64,000 nucleotides of DNA, taken from assembly GCA_016213845.1 (NCBI GenBank), contig JACQZN010000111.1, positions 62,001 to 126,000 of the forward strand, read 5' to 3'. Shown here piece by piece: positions 53,074-62,241 of this stretch (position 1 is its first letter; the number at the start of each line of letters is the position of its first letter). This DNA comes from Candidatus Wallbacteria bacterium. Its GTDB lineage: Bacteria; Muiribacteriota; UBA6191; JACPRK01. Position numbers and translations under genes: made by a program. The notes under the pieces were generated by a model, which was not told the DNA's origin, ran no database searches, and was given only the letters and a program-made list of their open reading frames with translations.

Positions 53074-53160
53074 GACGGAAGAATCTCCTGTTCAACGACT
53101 TCTTCGATTTCTTGAGGTCGTACAGGATACCACGGCGAGAGCGAGGTTTCAAGCATGGGA

Positions 53161-53287
53161 GTAGTGAGTAGCGAGTAGTGAGTAGCGAGTGGGGGGGGGA
53201 AATGGGGCAACTCGACTTTCCCCAATTCGGGAATTGGGGAAAGTCGAGTTGCCCCATTTCCTTTGGTACTCGCTACTCACTACTATT
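53161..53287. repeat. Intergenic heptad-repeat element with central palindrome, copy 5
   Basis: It opens with GTAGTGA GTAGCGA GTAGTGA GTAGCGA GT (53161-53190), then a run of G, then the 29-bp palindrome, and closes with ACTCGCTACTCACTACT (53268-53284), the inverse of the opening units. The whole element is therefore a nested inverted repeat. It lies between divergent rpsO and cysK starts. Confidence 0.88.
53200..53259. repeat. 29-bp perfect palindrome, copy A
   Basis: Arms 53200-53228 and 53231-53259 are exact reverse complements with a 2-base centre. Each arm includes GGGGCAACTCGAC and CTTTCCCCAATTC. The inner 18 bases of each arm are shared with copy B at 61292-61364. Confidence 0.95.
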
Positions 53288-53362
53288 CTGTTGTCGTGCG
53301 ACGCACGGCTGTCGTATCATCGCGGGCTCCTTTTCCTTTGAGTTGAAAGGTGATGGCTCGCG

Positions 53363-54289
53363 ATGATGGTGGCTGATTCTGTCCTGGATCTGATCGGCAA
53401 GACCCCGATGCTGCGACTCACGCACCTGTCGCCCGACGGGGGCGCCGAGGTGTGGGCGAAGCTCGAGTACATGAACCCAGGGGGAAGCCTCAAGGACAGG
53501 ACGGCGCTGGGGATGATCCGCGACGCCGAGGAAAGCGACCGCATCCGGCCCGGCAAGAGCACGCTGATCGAGCCGACAGCGGGCAACACGGGGGTCGGGC
53601 TGGCGCTGGTAGGCGTGCAGCTCGGCTATCGCGTCATCGCGATCATGCCCTCGGGGCACAGCATCGAGAAGCAGGTGCTGATCGAGGCCCTGGGCGCGGA
53701 GGTGATCCGTACCCCCGAGGCCGACGGGATGAAGGGCGCCATCAAGAAGGCCGAAGAGCTGGCCCAGTCGATCGAAGGCGCCGTCATCTTGCAGCAGTTC
53801 AAGAACCCCGCCAATCCGGACATCCACTTCCGGACCACCGGCCCGGAGATCTGGGAGCAGACCGGCGGGAACTTGGCTGCGGTCGTCGTTGGGGCCGGAA
53901 CCGGCGGCACCTTCACCGGAATCGCGCGGTACGTCAAACGGCAGAACCCGTCGACCAAGGCCTACGTCGTGGAGTCGCAAGGCTCCATCTACGGCGGCGG
54001 TCAGCCCGGGAAGCATCTGATCGAGGGGATCGGCGGAAGCTTCATTCCAGACACGCTGGACCTCGAGGTTTCCGACGGCGTGCTCACCGTGACCGACCGG
54101 CAGGCCCTGGCGATGATGAAACGGTTGGCCAAAGAGGAGGGGTTGCTGGTGGGGGGCAGCGGCGCTGCGGTGGCCCACGCCGCATCCGACATCGCCGGTC
54201 GCTTGCCCCGCGGCCAGCGCGTGGTCTGCGTCTTGCCGGACCCGGCCGAGCGCTACATGTCCAAGAACCTCCTCCAAAGAGACGAGTAA
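53363..54289 (+). CDS. cysK: O-acetylserine sulfhydrylase (cysteine synthase)
   Basis: A 308-residue PLP enzyme of fold type II. PLP lysine 44 lies in NPGGSLKDRTALGM; the substrate loop is PTAGNTGVGLA; the phosphate-binding GTGGTFTG is present; LLVGGSGAAVAHA is C-terminal. It makes cysteine from O-acetylserine and sulfide. It is 13 bases upstream of a cystathionine-enzyme gene, so the pair may be part of reverse or forward trans-sulfuration; a cystathionine beta-synthase (same fold) is an alternative. Confidence 0.88.
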   Translation: MMVADSVLDLIGKTPMLRLTHLSPDGGAEVWAKLEYMNPGGSLKDRTALGMIRDAEESDRIRPGKSTLIEPTAGNTGVGLALVGVQLGYRVIAIMPSGHSIEKQVLIEALGAEVIRTPEADGMKGAIKKAEELAQSIEGAVILQQFKNPANPDIHFRTTGPEIWEQTGGNLAAVVVGAGTGGTFTGIARYVKRQNPSTKAYVVESQGSIYGGGQPGKHLIEGIGGSFIPDTLDLEVSDGVLTVTDRQALAMMKRLAKEEGLLVGGSGAAVAHAASDIAGRLPRGQRVVCVLPDPAERYMSKNLLQRDE

Positions 54290-54302
54290 CTCGAGGCCAA
54301 CA

Positions 54303-55517
54303 ATGAAGAAAGCAGCCAAGGCAGCTCCAGCGCCCAAGTTGACCGCACCCCAGGGGCATCCGGGCGATGGCTCGCTCGGCTTCAGTACGCGCGCCATTCA
54401 CGCCGGACAGCAGCCCGACCCGGCCACCGGCGCGATCGTGACGCCCGTCTACCTCACGTCCACCTATGTTCAGGAGGAGGTCGGGGTCACCAAGGGATAC
54501 GACTACTCGCGCGGCGGCAATCCCACGAGAACCGCGTTGGAGCAGAACCTGGCCTCCCTGGAGGGCGGGCACTCCGCGTATGCGTTCGGCAGCGGGATGG
54601 CGGCAATCACCACGCTGCTGCTCGATTTCGACGCCGGTGCCCACGTCGTCGTTTCGCGAAACGTCTATGGCGGAACCTTCCGGCTCTTCGAGCGCGTCTC
54701 GCGCCGCCACGGGTTCCGGTTCACGTTCGTGGACGCCCGCGACTCCGCCGCGGTGGAAGCTGCCCTCACGCCCGACACGCGGCTGCTCTTCCTGGAGACG
54801 CCCACCAACCCGATGATGGAGCTGGCCGACATCCGGGCGCTCTCACGGCTGGCGCACGGCCGCGGCGCCAAGGTCGCCGTCGACAACACGTTCCTCACGC
54901 CATACTTCCAGCGGCCTCTGGAGCTCGGCGCCGACTACGTGGTCCACTCGGCCACGAAGTACATCGGGGGCCATAGCGACGTTGTGGGCGGGCTGCTCGT
55001 GACGCGCACGGCCGAGGATTCGGAGCGAATCCACTTCCTGCAGATGTCGATCGGAGCGATCCTGTCGCCCTTCGATAGCTGGCTGCTCTTGCGCGGCCTC
55101 AAGACGCTGGCGGTGCGTATGCGCGAGCACGCCCGAAACGCAACCTCCATCGCCCGATGGCTGGAGAAGCACCCGCGGGTGCGACGGGTCCACTTCCCCG
55201 CCCTCGAAAGCCACCCCCAGCATGAGCTGGCGACGCGGCAATCGACCGGCCCAGGCGGGTTGCTCAGCTTCGAGCTCGACGGCGGCCAGGCCGAGGCGAA
55301 ACGGCTGGTGGAGTCGACTCGCGTCTGCTCGCTGGCGGAGAGCCTGGGCGCCGTGGAGACCCTGATCTCGATCCCCTCTCTGATGACCCACGCCTCGGTC
55401 CCCAGGCCGCAGCGGGAGGCCCTCGGCATCACCGACAACCTGGTGCGCATCTCCGTCGGAATCGAAGACGAAGCCGATCTGCTCGCCGATCTCGACCAGG
55501 CGTTCGCGAAGCTGTAG
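54303..55517 (+). CDS. Cystathionine gamma-synthase/lyase family PLP enzyme
   Basis: A 404-residue fold-type-I PLP enzyme of the Cys/Met metabolism family. A Lys/Ala/Pro-rich N-terminal extension (MKKAAKAAPAPKLTAP) precedes GFSTRAIHAGQQPDPATGAI. PLP-binding Lys219 is in HSATKYIGGHSD; YDYSRGGNPTRTALEQNLAS and FLETPTNPMMELADI are family signatures. Gamma-synthase (metB), gamma-lyase and beta-lyase cannot be separated by eye; the neighbouring cysteine/cystathionine synthase gene suggests trans-sulfuration. Confidence 0.88.
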   Translation: MKKAAKAAPAPKLTAPQGHPGDGSLGFSTRAIHAGQQPDPATGAIVTPVYLTSTYVQEEVGVTKGYDYSRGGNPTRTALEQNLASLEGGHSAYAFGSGMAAITTLLLDFDAGAHVVVSRNVYGGTFRLFERVSRRHGFRFTFVDARDSAAVEAALTPDTRLLFLETPTNPMMELADIRALSRLAHGRGAKVAVDNTFLTPYFQRPLELGADYVVHSATKYIGGHSDVVGGLLVTRTAEDSERIHFLQMSIGAILSPFDSWLLLRGLKTLAVRMREHARNATSIARWLEKHPRVRRVHFPALESHPQHELATRQSTGPGGLLSFELDGGQAEAKRLVESTRVCSLAESLGAVETLISIPSLMTHASVPRPQREALGITDNLVRISVGIEDEADLLADLDQAFAKL

Positions 55518-55519
55518 GC

Positions 55520-55650
55520 CTCGGAGCAGGCCTCAGGCTTCAGGCCTCAGGGATCAGGGATCAGGGATCAGAACGTGGAGTGAACTCCGGGTCTTCTCAG
55601 TTCTCGATTCTCGATTCTCGATTCTCTCCTCTCGATTCTCGCTCCTCCCG
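55520..55650. repeat. Intergenic heptad-repeat mosaic element, copy 6
   Basis: CCTCAGG/CTTCAGG units and three TCAGGGA units (55547-55567) are followed by a short unique part and CTCGATT units (55603-55623, then further copies broken by CTCTCCT). It starts within a few bases of the upstream stop. Confidence 0.85.
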
Positions 55651-55683
55651 CCTGTGCTAAGCTAACGGGCACCAGGAGGTGGC

Positions 55684-56652
55684 ATGAACGGCGGCAAGTT
55701 CGGGCTCGCGCTGGGCGGCGGAGGCACGCGCGGGGTCTTCCACATCGGGGTGCTCAAGGCACTCGAAGAGGAAGGCATCGTCCCGGACGTGGTGGCGGGG
55801 ACCAGCGCGGGGGCCATCATCGGAAGCCTCTACCGGGCCGGGTTGCCGGCCGCGGAGATGCTGGACGTGGTCAAGAAGACCAGCATCCTGCGCGACGTGG
55901 TGGGGATTCGCAAGTCGTTCACGAACCTCTGCGGCCAGGTCTGGGGAATGGTGGCCAAGCGGTTCGCGCCACGCTATGACGCAGGTTTGCTGGCCTCGCA
56001 GAAGCTCGAATACCTCGTCAACAAGTACGGCGGCGGACGACGCTTCGGTCAGGTCCCGCCGCTCATCATCACGGCGTGCGATATCGAGACCGGGGAACGC
56101 ATCCTCTTCGCCAGCGAGCAGATGGCCTCCGTGCTGCGCAGCCGGCCACCCTACGACGCCCGCTCCGAAACCTGCTGGACGATGCCGGGCGGCGAAGCAG
56201 TCCTGGAATTCGAAGACCTCGGCATCGCCGCCCGAGCCAGCTCGGCCGTACCGGGGCTTTTCCCCAGCGTGCGCATCTTCGACGGCGTGCGGGAGCGGCG
56301 ACTCAACGACGGCGGCCTCCGGGAGCAGGTCCCGGTCAAGGCGCTCTTGCGGGCCGGCTGCGACCGGATCCTGGCGGTCTACGTGGGCTACGTCCCCTAC
56401 TTCCCCAAGGCCCACGACGCAGCCCGGGTGTTCAGCAACTTTCTCCAGATCGCCGTCATCGGCCAGATCGCCAGCAGCCTAGAGCTGGCGCAGTGTGTCA
56501 TCTACGACCCGCAGATCGAGAACCACAGCTTCGTCGCCCTGGAGCCCGAGATCGCCGACCGCGGCTACGCCGCCACCCGGCGCGCCATGGCCCAGATCCG
56601 CACCCTCGTCGGTGCCACCCCCGCCGCGCTCACACCCGCCGCCGCCAAGTGA
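55684..56652 (+). CDS. Patatin-like phospholipase
   Basis: A 322-residue patatin-family lipid acyl hydrolase. The oxyanion motif LGGGGTRGVFHIGVL is at residues 10-24; the nucleophile Ser41 lies in AGTSAGAI; the catalytic Asp is in LNDGGLRE near residue 207 (DGG form). It has no signal peptide and is probably cytoplasmic or peripheral, with RssA-like proteins as the nearest bacterial relatives. AGGAGGTGGC precedes the ATG. Confidence 0.9.
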   Translation: MNGGKFGLALGGGGTRGVFHIGVLKALEEEGIVPDVVAGTSAGAIIGSLYRAGLPAAEMLDVVKKTSILRDVVGIRKSFTNLCGQVWGMVAKRFAPRYDAGLLASQKLEYLVNKYGGGRRFGQVPPLIITACDIETGERILFASEQMASVLRSRPPYDARSETCWTMPGGEAVLEFEDLGIAARASSAVPGLFPSVRIFDGVRERRLNDGGLREQVPVKALLRAGCDRILAVYVGYVPYFPKAHDAARVFSNFLQIAVIGQIASSLELAQCVIYDPQIENHSFVALEPEIADRGYAATRRAMAQIRTLVGATPAALTPAAAK

Positions 56653-56820
56653 GGGGGGGCTCGAGGCCTGAGGCTTGAGGCTTGAGACTTGAGGCTTGAG
56701 GGGCCAGCGGGGATGCTTCAGGGATCAGGGATGAGACTCGAAGCCGGCCGAGGAACACCGGGCCCCCCTACTGCCTTCCGACCACTCCCCCTTCTCGATT
56801 CTCGATTCTCGATTCTCCCC
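56653..56820. repeat. Intergenic heptad-repeat mosaic element, copy 7
   Basis: GCTTGAG GCTTGAG ACTTGAG GCTTGAG (56673-56700), TCAGGGA-type units (about 56718-56731), a unique part, then CTCGATT CTCGATT CTCGATT (56794-56814). The module order matches copy 6. It begins right after the TGA of the patatin gene. Confidence 0.87.
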
Positions 56821-56899
56821 AACTTGACATTCCTGCCGCGCCGCACTAACGAACTCACGGGCACTGCGCCCTGGTTTGCCCCTGCGCACCTTCCGAACG

Positions 56900-59800
56900 A
56901 TGCCTCCTGAACGGCCGAGCTTGCGCCGAAGGTGGGTTGCCTTCAGCTTCGTCGAGGTGATCCTCGGCCTGGTCATCCTCGCACTGCTGATCAGCATCAC
57001 CATCAGCTTCTACGAGGAGGACGCCTCGCGCGCCCGCGAAGACAGCTCACGGGCCCGGCTGGCCACCTTCTCCGAGGCGATCAAGCGCTGGGAGCTGGAG
57101 CACCGCCGCGAGTACCCCCATTCCAGCCTGGGCCCGCTGGTCGGCAAGTACATCGACCACGTCGGGACCGACCCGTGGGGCTCCTCCTTCGCGGTCGACC
57201 CGGCGCGAGGCTACGTCTACTCCTTCGGGCCAAACGGCTCCGACGAGCGCGGCGACGGCGACGACGCCCGCTACCCCTTCCGCACCCCGACCACCGTCAC
57301 CATCGGCAAGGATGCCATTTCCGGGGGGCGCGAGCTCGACAACCCGGAGACCCAGCGCCAGAAGGTCTACGTCCTCCCGTCCGCGCCCTCGCAGCTCACC
57401 TTCGATCTCCAGCGCCAGCAGATCCGGTGGCGCGCCCCGGAGACCTTCGAGGACGGCAGCGTCCTCGACACCGCGACCCATCTGGCGGGCTACCGCGTCT
57501 ACGTCCGAAAAACTACCTCGGCGGATGAACTGGCTCCAAATGGAGTCATCGCTTCCCCCTCCACGACCTCCTTCCAGGTCGACACCACCTCCGGGGCAAG
57601 CCTCGTGTACGTCGTCAAGGCCTTCTACCTCGACAAGGCCTCTAACCCGATCGAGAGCAAGCCTTCCAACCAGGCCGGCGTGTTCCAGCCCAAGACCGTC
57701 GGCCCGGTCGTCACCCGCTTCATCGCCAGCAGCTACTCCCCGCCCGTCGAGAACAAGGACAAGAAGTTCACCTTCAGCTTCGAGCTCTTCGACGCCGACA
57801 GCAACCTGCGCATCGTGCAGCTGACGTTGCCCAACGTCTCCGGCTCGCCCTTCACCGCCTGGCCGCCCTCGGGCATGACCGCTGGCCAGATGCGCAACCG
57901 CTTCCAGGTCTCCAACGGCGCCTACCAACCCTCCGGCGGCTTCGTGCTGGCCACGACGGGCCCCATCAACGGCGTCGAGCTGCGCGCCACCGACGACTCC
58001 AACCAGACCACGGCCGTCGTCCTGCCTCAGCCCATCGTCGTCACGAACACCCCACCCACGGTGACGCTGCGCGCCGACCGCACCGCCATCATCCGGGGCA
58101 GCAGCCCCGCCACCGACTACCAGACCACCGTCCTGGTCACCGCCGAGGCAAGAGACACGGAAGACAACCTGGCGTCATTGACAATCACACGCGAAAACGG
58201 GCCCGAGACCTTCACGGTCACCGACGGCACCAGCTCGCTCTCCGGCATCGTCACCATCAACACCTCCGGCCCAAACGTCGTGCTGCGCGCCCTGGCCAAA
58301 GACAAGGTCGGCGCCTCCGGCGTCGACGAGCAGACGATCGTCATCGCCGCCGACGAGACGCCTCCGGAGACTGCGGAGGTGAACATGAATGCCAGCAACC
58401 CGGGACTCGAAAGGTATCCGCCACCGAAGGGCATCTTCAAAGAGACGGATGAAGAGGCTCTGAAGTCGAGGAACTGGTACGTCAAGGACGCTTGCCACGT
58501 CACGGCGACCTGGACTTCGTTCGAGGCGGAGACTCCTCCCGTGCACTATCGGCTCGCCATCTCGACGGTTCCGCCCCCCCTGCCCCCTCTCTCGCTTGGC
58601 GTGACCAGCACCCTCTGGACGGACAACTTCGTGCCGGAGGCCGTGACCCGCGATCCGGTCACGGGCTCGGGCTGGGTAACGCCCAGACCCGACGATACGG
58701 TCGAGTCGTACACCATCAGCTGCGAGAAAGGCGAGTTGATCGCCCCTCTCGAGAACGGGAAGACCTACTACCTCGCAGTCCAGGCGCTCAATAGCGCCAA
58801 TCCTCCAATCTCCAACGGCACCTACGCGCAACCCCGAAACCCCAGCACAGGCCTGCTGCAGAACGGCTTCTATGTCGACACGTTGGCGCCGCAACTCGCG
58901 TCGTCCCCGACCGACCCGGGCATCGACCTGGTGGTTCCAGGATGCAAGTGCAGCAACCCGGAGAATCCGGCTGAGCTCGTCAGCGTGGTCGCGGGAACTC
59001 CGAAGTTCATAGACGGTGTGGCCAAGGTCGAGTCGCTGCTGAGCGTGAAGTGGAGCTTCCGGGACCCCGGCGATGTCACGCCGCCCGGGAACTTGAGGTA
59101 CCTCTACCAGATCACCGCGGAGACGCCGGGCGGCATTCAGACGCTGGTGCCTCCCACGGAAACCCGGACGCCAAATCTGACGAACCAGGTGATTCGCGCG
59201 GGCCCCACCGACGTGATGAAGCTCGAAGTCTGGGCCTTCGACTTCGCCAGCAACCAGTCCACCGCACCGGCCACCTTCCAGTTCATCTCGGATACGTCCG
59301 CGCCTTCGATCCGGACGACGGCTGTACCGATCATCACCAATGCCACCGGCGACAACGTGCTGACGGACCCCAATACGATCAAGGCAAGCTGGCAAGACGT
59401 CTTCGTGGACCAGGAGTGCCCGAACACGCTTTCCTTTAAGTGGGGGCTCTCGACGACCAGGCCAATCCAGAGCGAGCCCGATCGTAAGGCCTTTGTGGAT
59501 TCGGACAACAACGGCGCCTCTCCGTCTACGAATGCAAACGCAGGCCCCGGGGGAAGCCTGGTCTCCAACGGCGAAACCATCTATCTCGTGGTGCAGGCCC
59601 GAAACTGCGCCACCCTGCGAAGCGACTTTGCCTACTCGGAGGCGTACACGGTCCGGACGGGCTGCTTCAGCCGGCTCAGCGCAACACCCATCGTCGGGTT
59701 TCAACCCCTGACCGTCAATCTGAGGCTCGAGATCGCCGGAGATGCCAACCAGGTCGTCGGCCCCTTCGACTACGCGCTCGATTTCAGCGACAAGTCTGCG

Positions 59801-61267
59801 GACACCGAGACCTTCTCGCTCAACGGGACGGCGGGGACCAGCGTCACCGCGTCCCACACGTACAGCATCATCGGTAACCACCGGGCCTTCGGACAGGTCA
59901 CGGGCGCGGGCGGTTGCAAGGCGTTCGCCCTTGCCGCCGTCCAGGTCCTGCCCCAGCCCTACATTCTCGCGCTCGGGCGCTCATCCCTTTCGGTCGTCGA
60001 CCTGGCCGCGCCTCAGCCCGTGCTGGCGCGCTTCGAGCTGCCTTCGGCAAACCTCCGCCCCGCCCGTCTCAGGGTCATCGAGATCACGGATACTCTCAAG
60101 TTCGTGCTGTTCACGGCCGCGGGCAATTCGACGATTCCGGGAGGCGTCTTCCGATTCGATCTCAACTCCGTCTCCATGACGGCCGTGGCCACAGAGGCCA
60201 CAAACGACCTCATCGACGACATCTCGGTCAGCTCCGATTTCATTACCGTCATGCTCACCAATCTCAAAGGAGGAAGCCGCTCTCTGAGAAGACTGAGCCT
60301 GGATCCAACTCTCAACTACGAGTCCATCAGGAGTCGTGATGCCGTCTTCTCCATGGGCGTCGGAAGCCCCGCGCCCGCCACGGGGAATCCGGCCGGAGTC
60401 ACGGTCGCACTCGGAGACAGGACGGCCATTGCCGTCGACGCCAACGGAGGGCTCTTCGACAGCGTGGTCGGCCTCTTCGCCAGTAGACCCGGCGTCGCTT
60501 CGGCACAGCCGCTCGGGATCACAACGCCCGGCTACATCGACCTGAGCGCCGACGGAACCACGCTGGCCGTGCCCGACCGGGCCACCTCGAAGCTGGTCCT
60601 GGCCACCGTCGCCGAGGTCGATGGCGAGCCCCGCATCACGGCCACGACCTCTGTGACCCTGAGCGGGCTCTTCGCCGCCGACGTCGAGATCGCCCCCGAC
60701 AAGAAGAGCGCCTTCGCCGGCGAGGCCACGGGCGGAAAGGTGGCACGTGTCAACCTATCCTCCAACTCCTTCGATCAGGCCCCGGCCGTCGCGGCAGGCC
60801 CCGTGGCAGGGCTCGATGTCAGCCGAGACAGCTCGCTGCTTGTCGTAGGCGACTCGACCGGCAACGGCACCGTCAAGCTCCTGAAGGCCTCCACGATGGA
60901 GGTGCTCGGCTCGGCGGCCCTGACGGACGGTTGCAGGGACGTGGCCTTCTTCGAACGACCGGCCTTCGGAAAGCCAGTCATCACATCGCTCTCGCCCGCC
61001 ACGGCCTCACGCGGGGCCTCGGTCGACGCCCGCGGTTTCAACCTGGGACCCGTCGACGCCAACCTCCAGGTCACGCTCATCTCCGACAGCCCCTCGGTCC
61101 CCACCACCCTGGCCGCCGTTGTCAACGCCCCCCCCGGAACCAACGGCTTCAGCAGCCTCCGCTTCGTGGTCCCCGTCGACTATCCCGCAGGCACCACCAC
61201 GGTCGTCGTCGCCACCAAGCAGGGCAGCACAACCCCTTCGTCGACCGCCAAGCTCAACGTGCAATGA
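56900..61267 (+). CDS. Giant pilin-like (class III signal) surface protein with Ig-type repeats
   Basis: A protein of about 1455 residues. The N-terminus is a prepilin signal: basic RRRW, VAF|SFVEV with Phe at +1, Glu at +5 (Glu19), a 20-residue hydrophobic helix (VILGLVILALLISITISFY) and a pseudopilin-like start (RLATFSEAIKRWELEHRREY, DPWGSSF), as in GspG. The usual Gly before the cleavage site is Ala14. The rest comprises fibronectin-III-like and Ig-like units (VYVRKTTSADE, LTITRENGPETFTV), a PKD-like part (DYALDFSDKSADTETF), a beta-propeller-like stretch and a C-terminal IPT/TIG-like domain (ITSLSPATASRGASVDARGF). It probably ends up at the cell surface by a type II secretion or type IV pilus-like route. 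The frame also offers a TTG at 56876. Confidence 0.75.
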   Translation: MPPERPSLRRRWVAFSFVEVILGLVILALLISITISFYEEDASRAREDSSRARLATFSEAIKRWELEHRREYPHSSLGPLVGKYIDHVGTDPWGSSFAVDPARGYVYSFGPNGSDERGDGDDARYPFRTPTTVTIGKDAISGGRELDNPETQRQKVYVLPSAPSQLTFDLQRQQIRWRAPETFEDGSVLDTATHLAGYRVYVRKTTSADELAPNGVIASPSTTSFQVDTTSGASLVYVVKAFYLDKASNPIESKPSNQAGVFQPKTVGPVVTRFIASSYSPPVENKDKKFTFSFELFDADSNLRIVQLTLPNVSGSPFTAWPPSGMTAGQMRNRFQVSNGAYQPSGGFVLATTGPINGVELRATDDSNQTTAVVLPQPIVVTNTPPTVTLRADRTAIIRGSSPATDYQTTVLVTAEARDTEDNLASLTITRENGPETFTVTDGTSSLSGIVTINTSGPNVVLRALAKDKVGASGVDEQTIVIAADETPPETAEVNMNASNPGLERYPPPKGIFKETDEEALKSRNWYVKDACHVTATWTSFEAETPPVHYRLAISTVPPPLPPLSLGVTSTLWTDNFVPEAVTRDPVTGSGWVTPRPDDTVESYTISCEKGELIAPLENGKTYYLAVQALNSANPPISNGTYAQPRNPSTGLLQNGFYVDTLAPQLASSPTDPGIDLVVPGCKCSNPENPAELVSVVAGTPKFIDGVAKVESLLSVKWSFRDPGDVTPPGNLRYLYQITAETPGGIQTLVPPTETRTPNLTNQVIRAGPTDVMKLEVWAFDFASNQSTAPATFQFISDTSAPSIRTTAVPIITNATGDNVLTDPNTIKASWQDVFVDQECPNTLSFKWGLSTTRPIQSEPDRKAFVDSDNNGASPSTNANAGPGGSLVSNGETIYLVVQARNCATLRSDFAYSEAYTVRTGCFSRLSATPIVGFQPLTVNLRLEIAGDANQVVGPFDYALDFSDKSADTETFSLNGTAGTSVTASHTYSIIGNHRAFGQVTGAGGCKAFALAAVQVLPQPYILALGRSSLSVVDLAAPQPVLARFELPSANLRPARLRVIEITDTLKFVLFTAAGNSTIPGGVFRFDLNSVSMTAVATEATNDLIDDISVSSDFITVMLTNLKGGSRSLRRLSLDPTLNYESIRSRDAVFSMGVGSPAPATGNPAGVTVALGDRTAIAVDANGGLFDSVVGLFASRPGVASAQPLGITTPGYIDLSADGTTLAVPDRATSKLVLATVAEVDGEPRITATTSVTLSGLFAADVEIAPDKKSAFAGEATGGKVARVNLSSNSFDQAPAVAAGPVAGLDVSRDSSLLVVGDSTGNGTVKLLKASTMEVLGSAALTDGCRDVAFFERPAFGKPVITSLSPATASRGASVDARGFNLGPVDANLQVTLISDSPSVPTTLAAVVNAPPGTNGFSSLRFVVPVDYPAGTTTVVVATKQGSTTPSSTAKLNVQ

Positions 61268-61466
61268 AGTGAATGCGGGAAACAGGTACCTGCAGGAAAA
61301 AGGGGCCGCTCGACTTTCCCCAATTCGGAGAATTGGGGAAAGTCGAGCGGCCCCTTTTTCCTGCCGGCCGGCCCGGGGGTTTGGAGACAGCTGACCGAGC
61401 GCGGGGCTGTGTTACGATCGGTCGGTTTTCACGACGCCCGGACCCGGCCCGAGCCGGTCCCTCCCC
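61268..61466. other. Intergenic space with palindrome, before the sigma gene
   Basis: Contains the 35-bp palindrome (61292-61364) and then about 100 bases without a recognisable promoter or frame. TACGATCGGTCGG at about 61413-61425 is a short imperfect repeat only. Confidence 0.5.
61292..61364. repeat. 35-bp perfect palindrome, copy B
   Basis: Arms 61292-61326 and 61330-61364 are exact reverse complements around GGA. The inner 18 bases (CTCGACTTTCCCCAATTC) equal copy A. Where copy A has GGGGCAA/TTGCCCC, this copy has GGGGCCG/CGGCCCC, so both arms changed together. The A5/T5 ends make it look like a bidirectional terminator between the giant pilin-like gene and the sigma gene. Confidence 0.95.
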
Positions 61467-62072
61467 ATGCTTCTCAAGAAGCGCCGTCCCAAGCAGCAGC
61501 GCCTCCCCGAGCCGGTCGAACAGCGGCCCATCTTTCGCGATCCCCGGAACTTCTCGCTCGTCGTCGAGAAGTACCAGACCATCGTCTTCCGCTACGTCTT
61601 CAACATGGTCCACGACTATCACCAGGCCGAGGACCTGACACAGGAGATCTTCGCAAAGGTCTACCGCTTCCTGCCGTCCTACAACGCCAAGTATCCCTTC
61701 AGCGCCTGGCTTCTGCGCATCGCTCACAACCACGCCGTCGATTACACCCGCCTGCGCAGGCTCCAGACCGTGCCCTACGAGGCCGTCGCCAACGAGGATT
61801 CGATCGCCGAGGATCACTCGGTCTTCGTCGCCCCGGAGTCTGTGGGCCCCGACGAAGTCTCGCAGAGGAAGTTCATCCAGGACGCCATCTACGCGCTGCC
61901 GGTGGACAACCGGGCGGTCATCGTGTTGCGGTACCTGGAGGGTGTGAAGCTCGAGGAGATCGCCTACATCCTGGGCATTCCCCTCGGTACCGTGAAGTCC
62001 CGCATCAACAGGGCTCGCCTGGTGCTCCAGCGAGCACTGGCACAGGCCTTCAAAGATCGGAGCCGGCGATGA
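61467..62072 (+). CDS. ECF-family RNA polymerase sigma factor
   Basis: A 201-residue group IV sigma factor. Region 2 shows YQTIVFRYVFNMVHDYHQAE, DLTQEIFAKVYRFLPSYN and FSAWLLRIAHNHAVDYTRLR; region 4 shows LPVDNRAVIVLRYLEGVKLE and LGIPLGTVKSRINRARLVL. It has a basic N-terminal extension (MLLKKRRPKQQRL). It is followed by a zinc-finger anti-sigma gene and resembles SigW/RpoE-type envelope-stress factors. Target promoters cannot be seen. Confidence 0.93.
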   Translation: MLLKKRRPKQQRLPEPVEQRPIFRDPRNFSLVVEKYQTIVFRYVFNMVHDYHQAEDLTQEIFAKVYRFLPSYNAKYPFSAWLLRIAHNHAVDYTRLRRLQTVPYEAVANEDSIAEDHSVFVAPESVGPDEVSQRKFIQDAIYALPVDNRAVIVLRYLEGVKLEEIAYILGIPLGTVKSRINRARLVLQRALAQAFKDRSRR

Positions 62073-62241
62073 GGCCAACCGAGCCATTGAAGAAATCTTC
62101 GACTTCGAGGGAACGTTATGAGACTCGCCCTCGTATTCCATGGTCGGAGCACATCCGGAACGGCACGGCTCGCCAGGGAGGGCGAAGGCGCCCGATGGCC
62201 GTTCCCAACCGAACCTGCCGGCCGAGCCGGTGAGGTGCACC

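Noticed and set aside
58175..59881. A 568-codon frame antisense to the pilin-like giant gene
   Set aside because: Arg/Gly/Val-rich shadow; the sense frame is continuous and has domain-like repeats.
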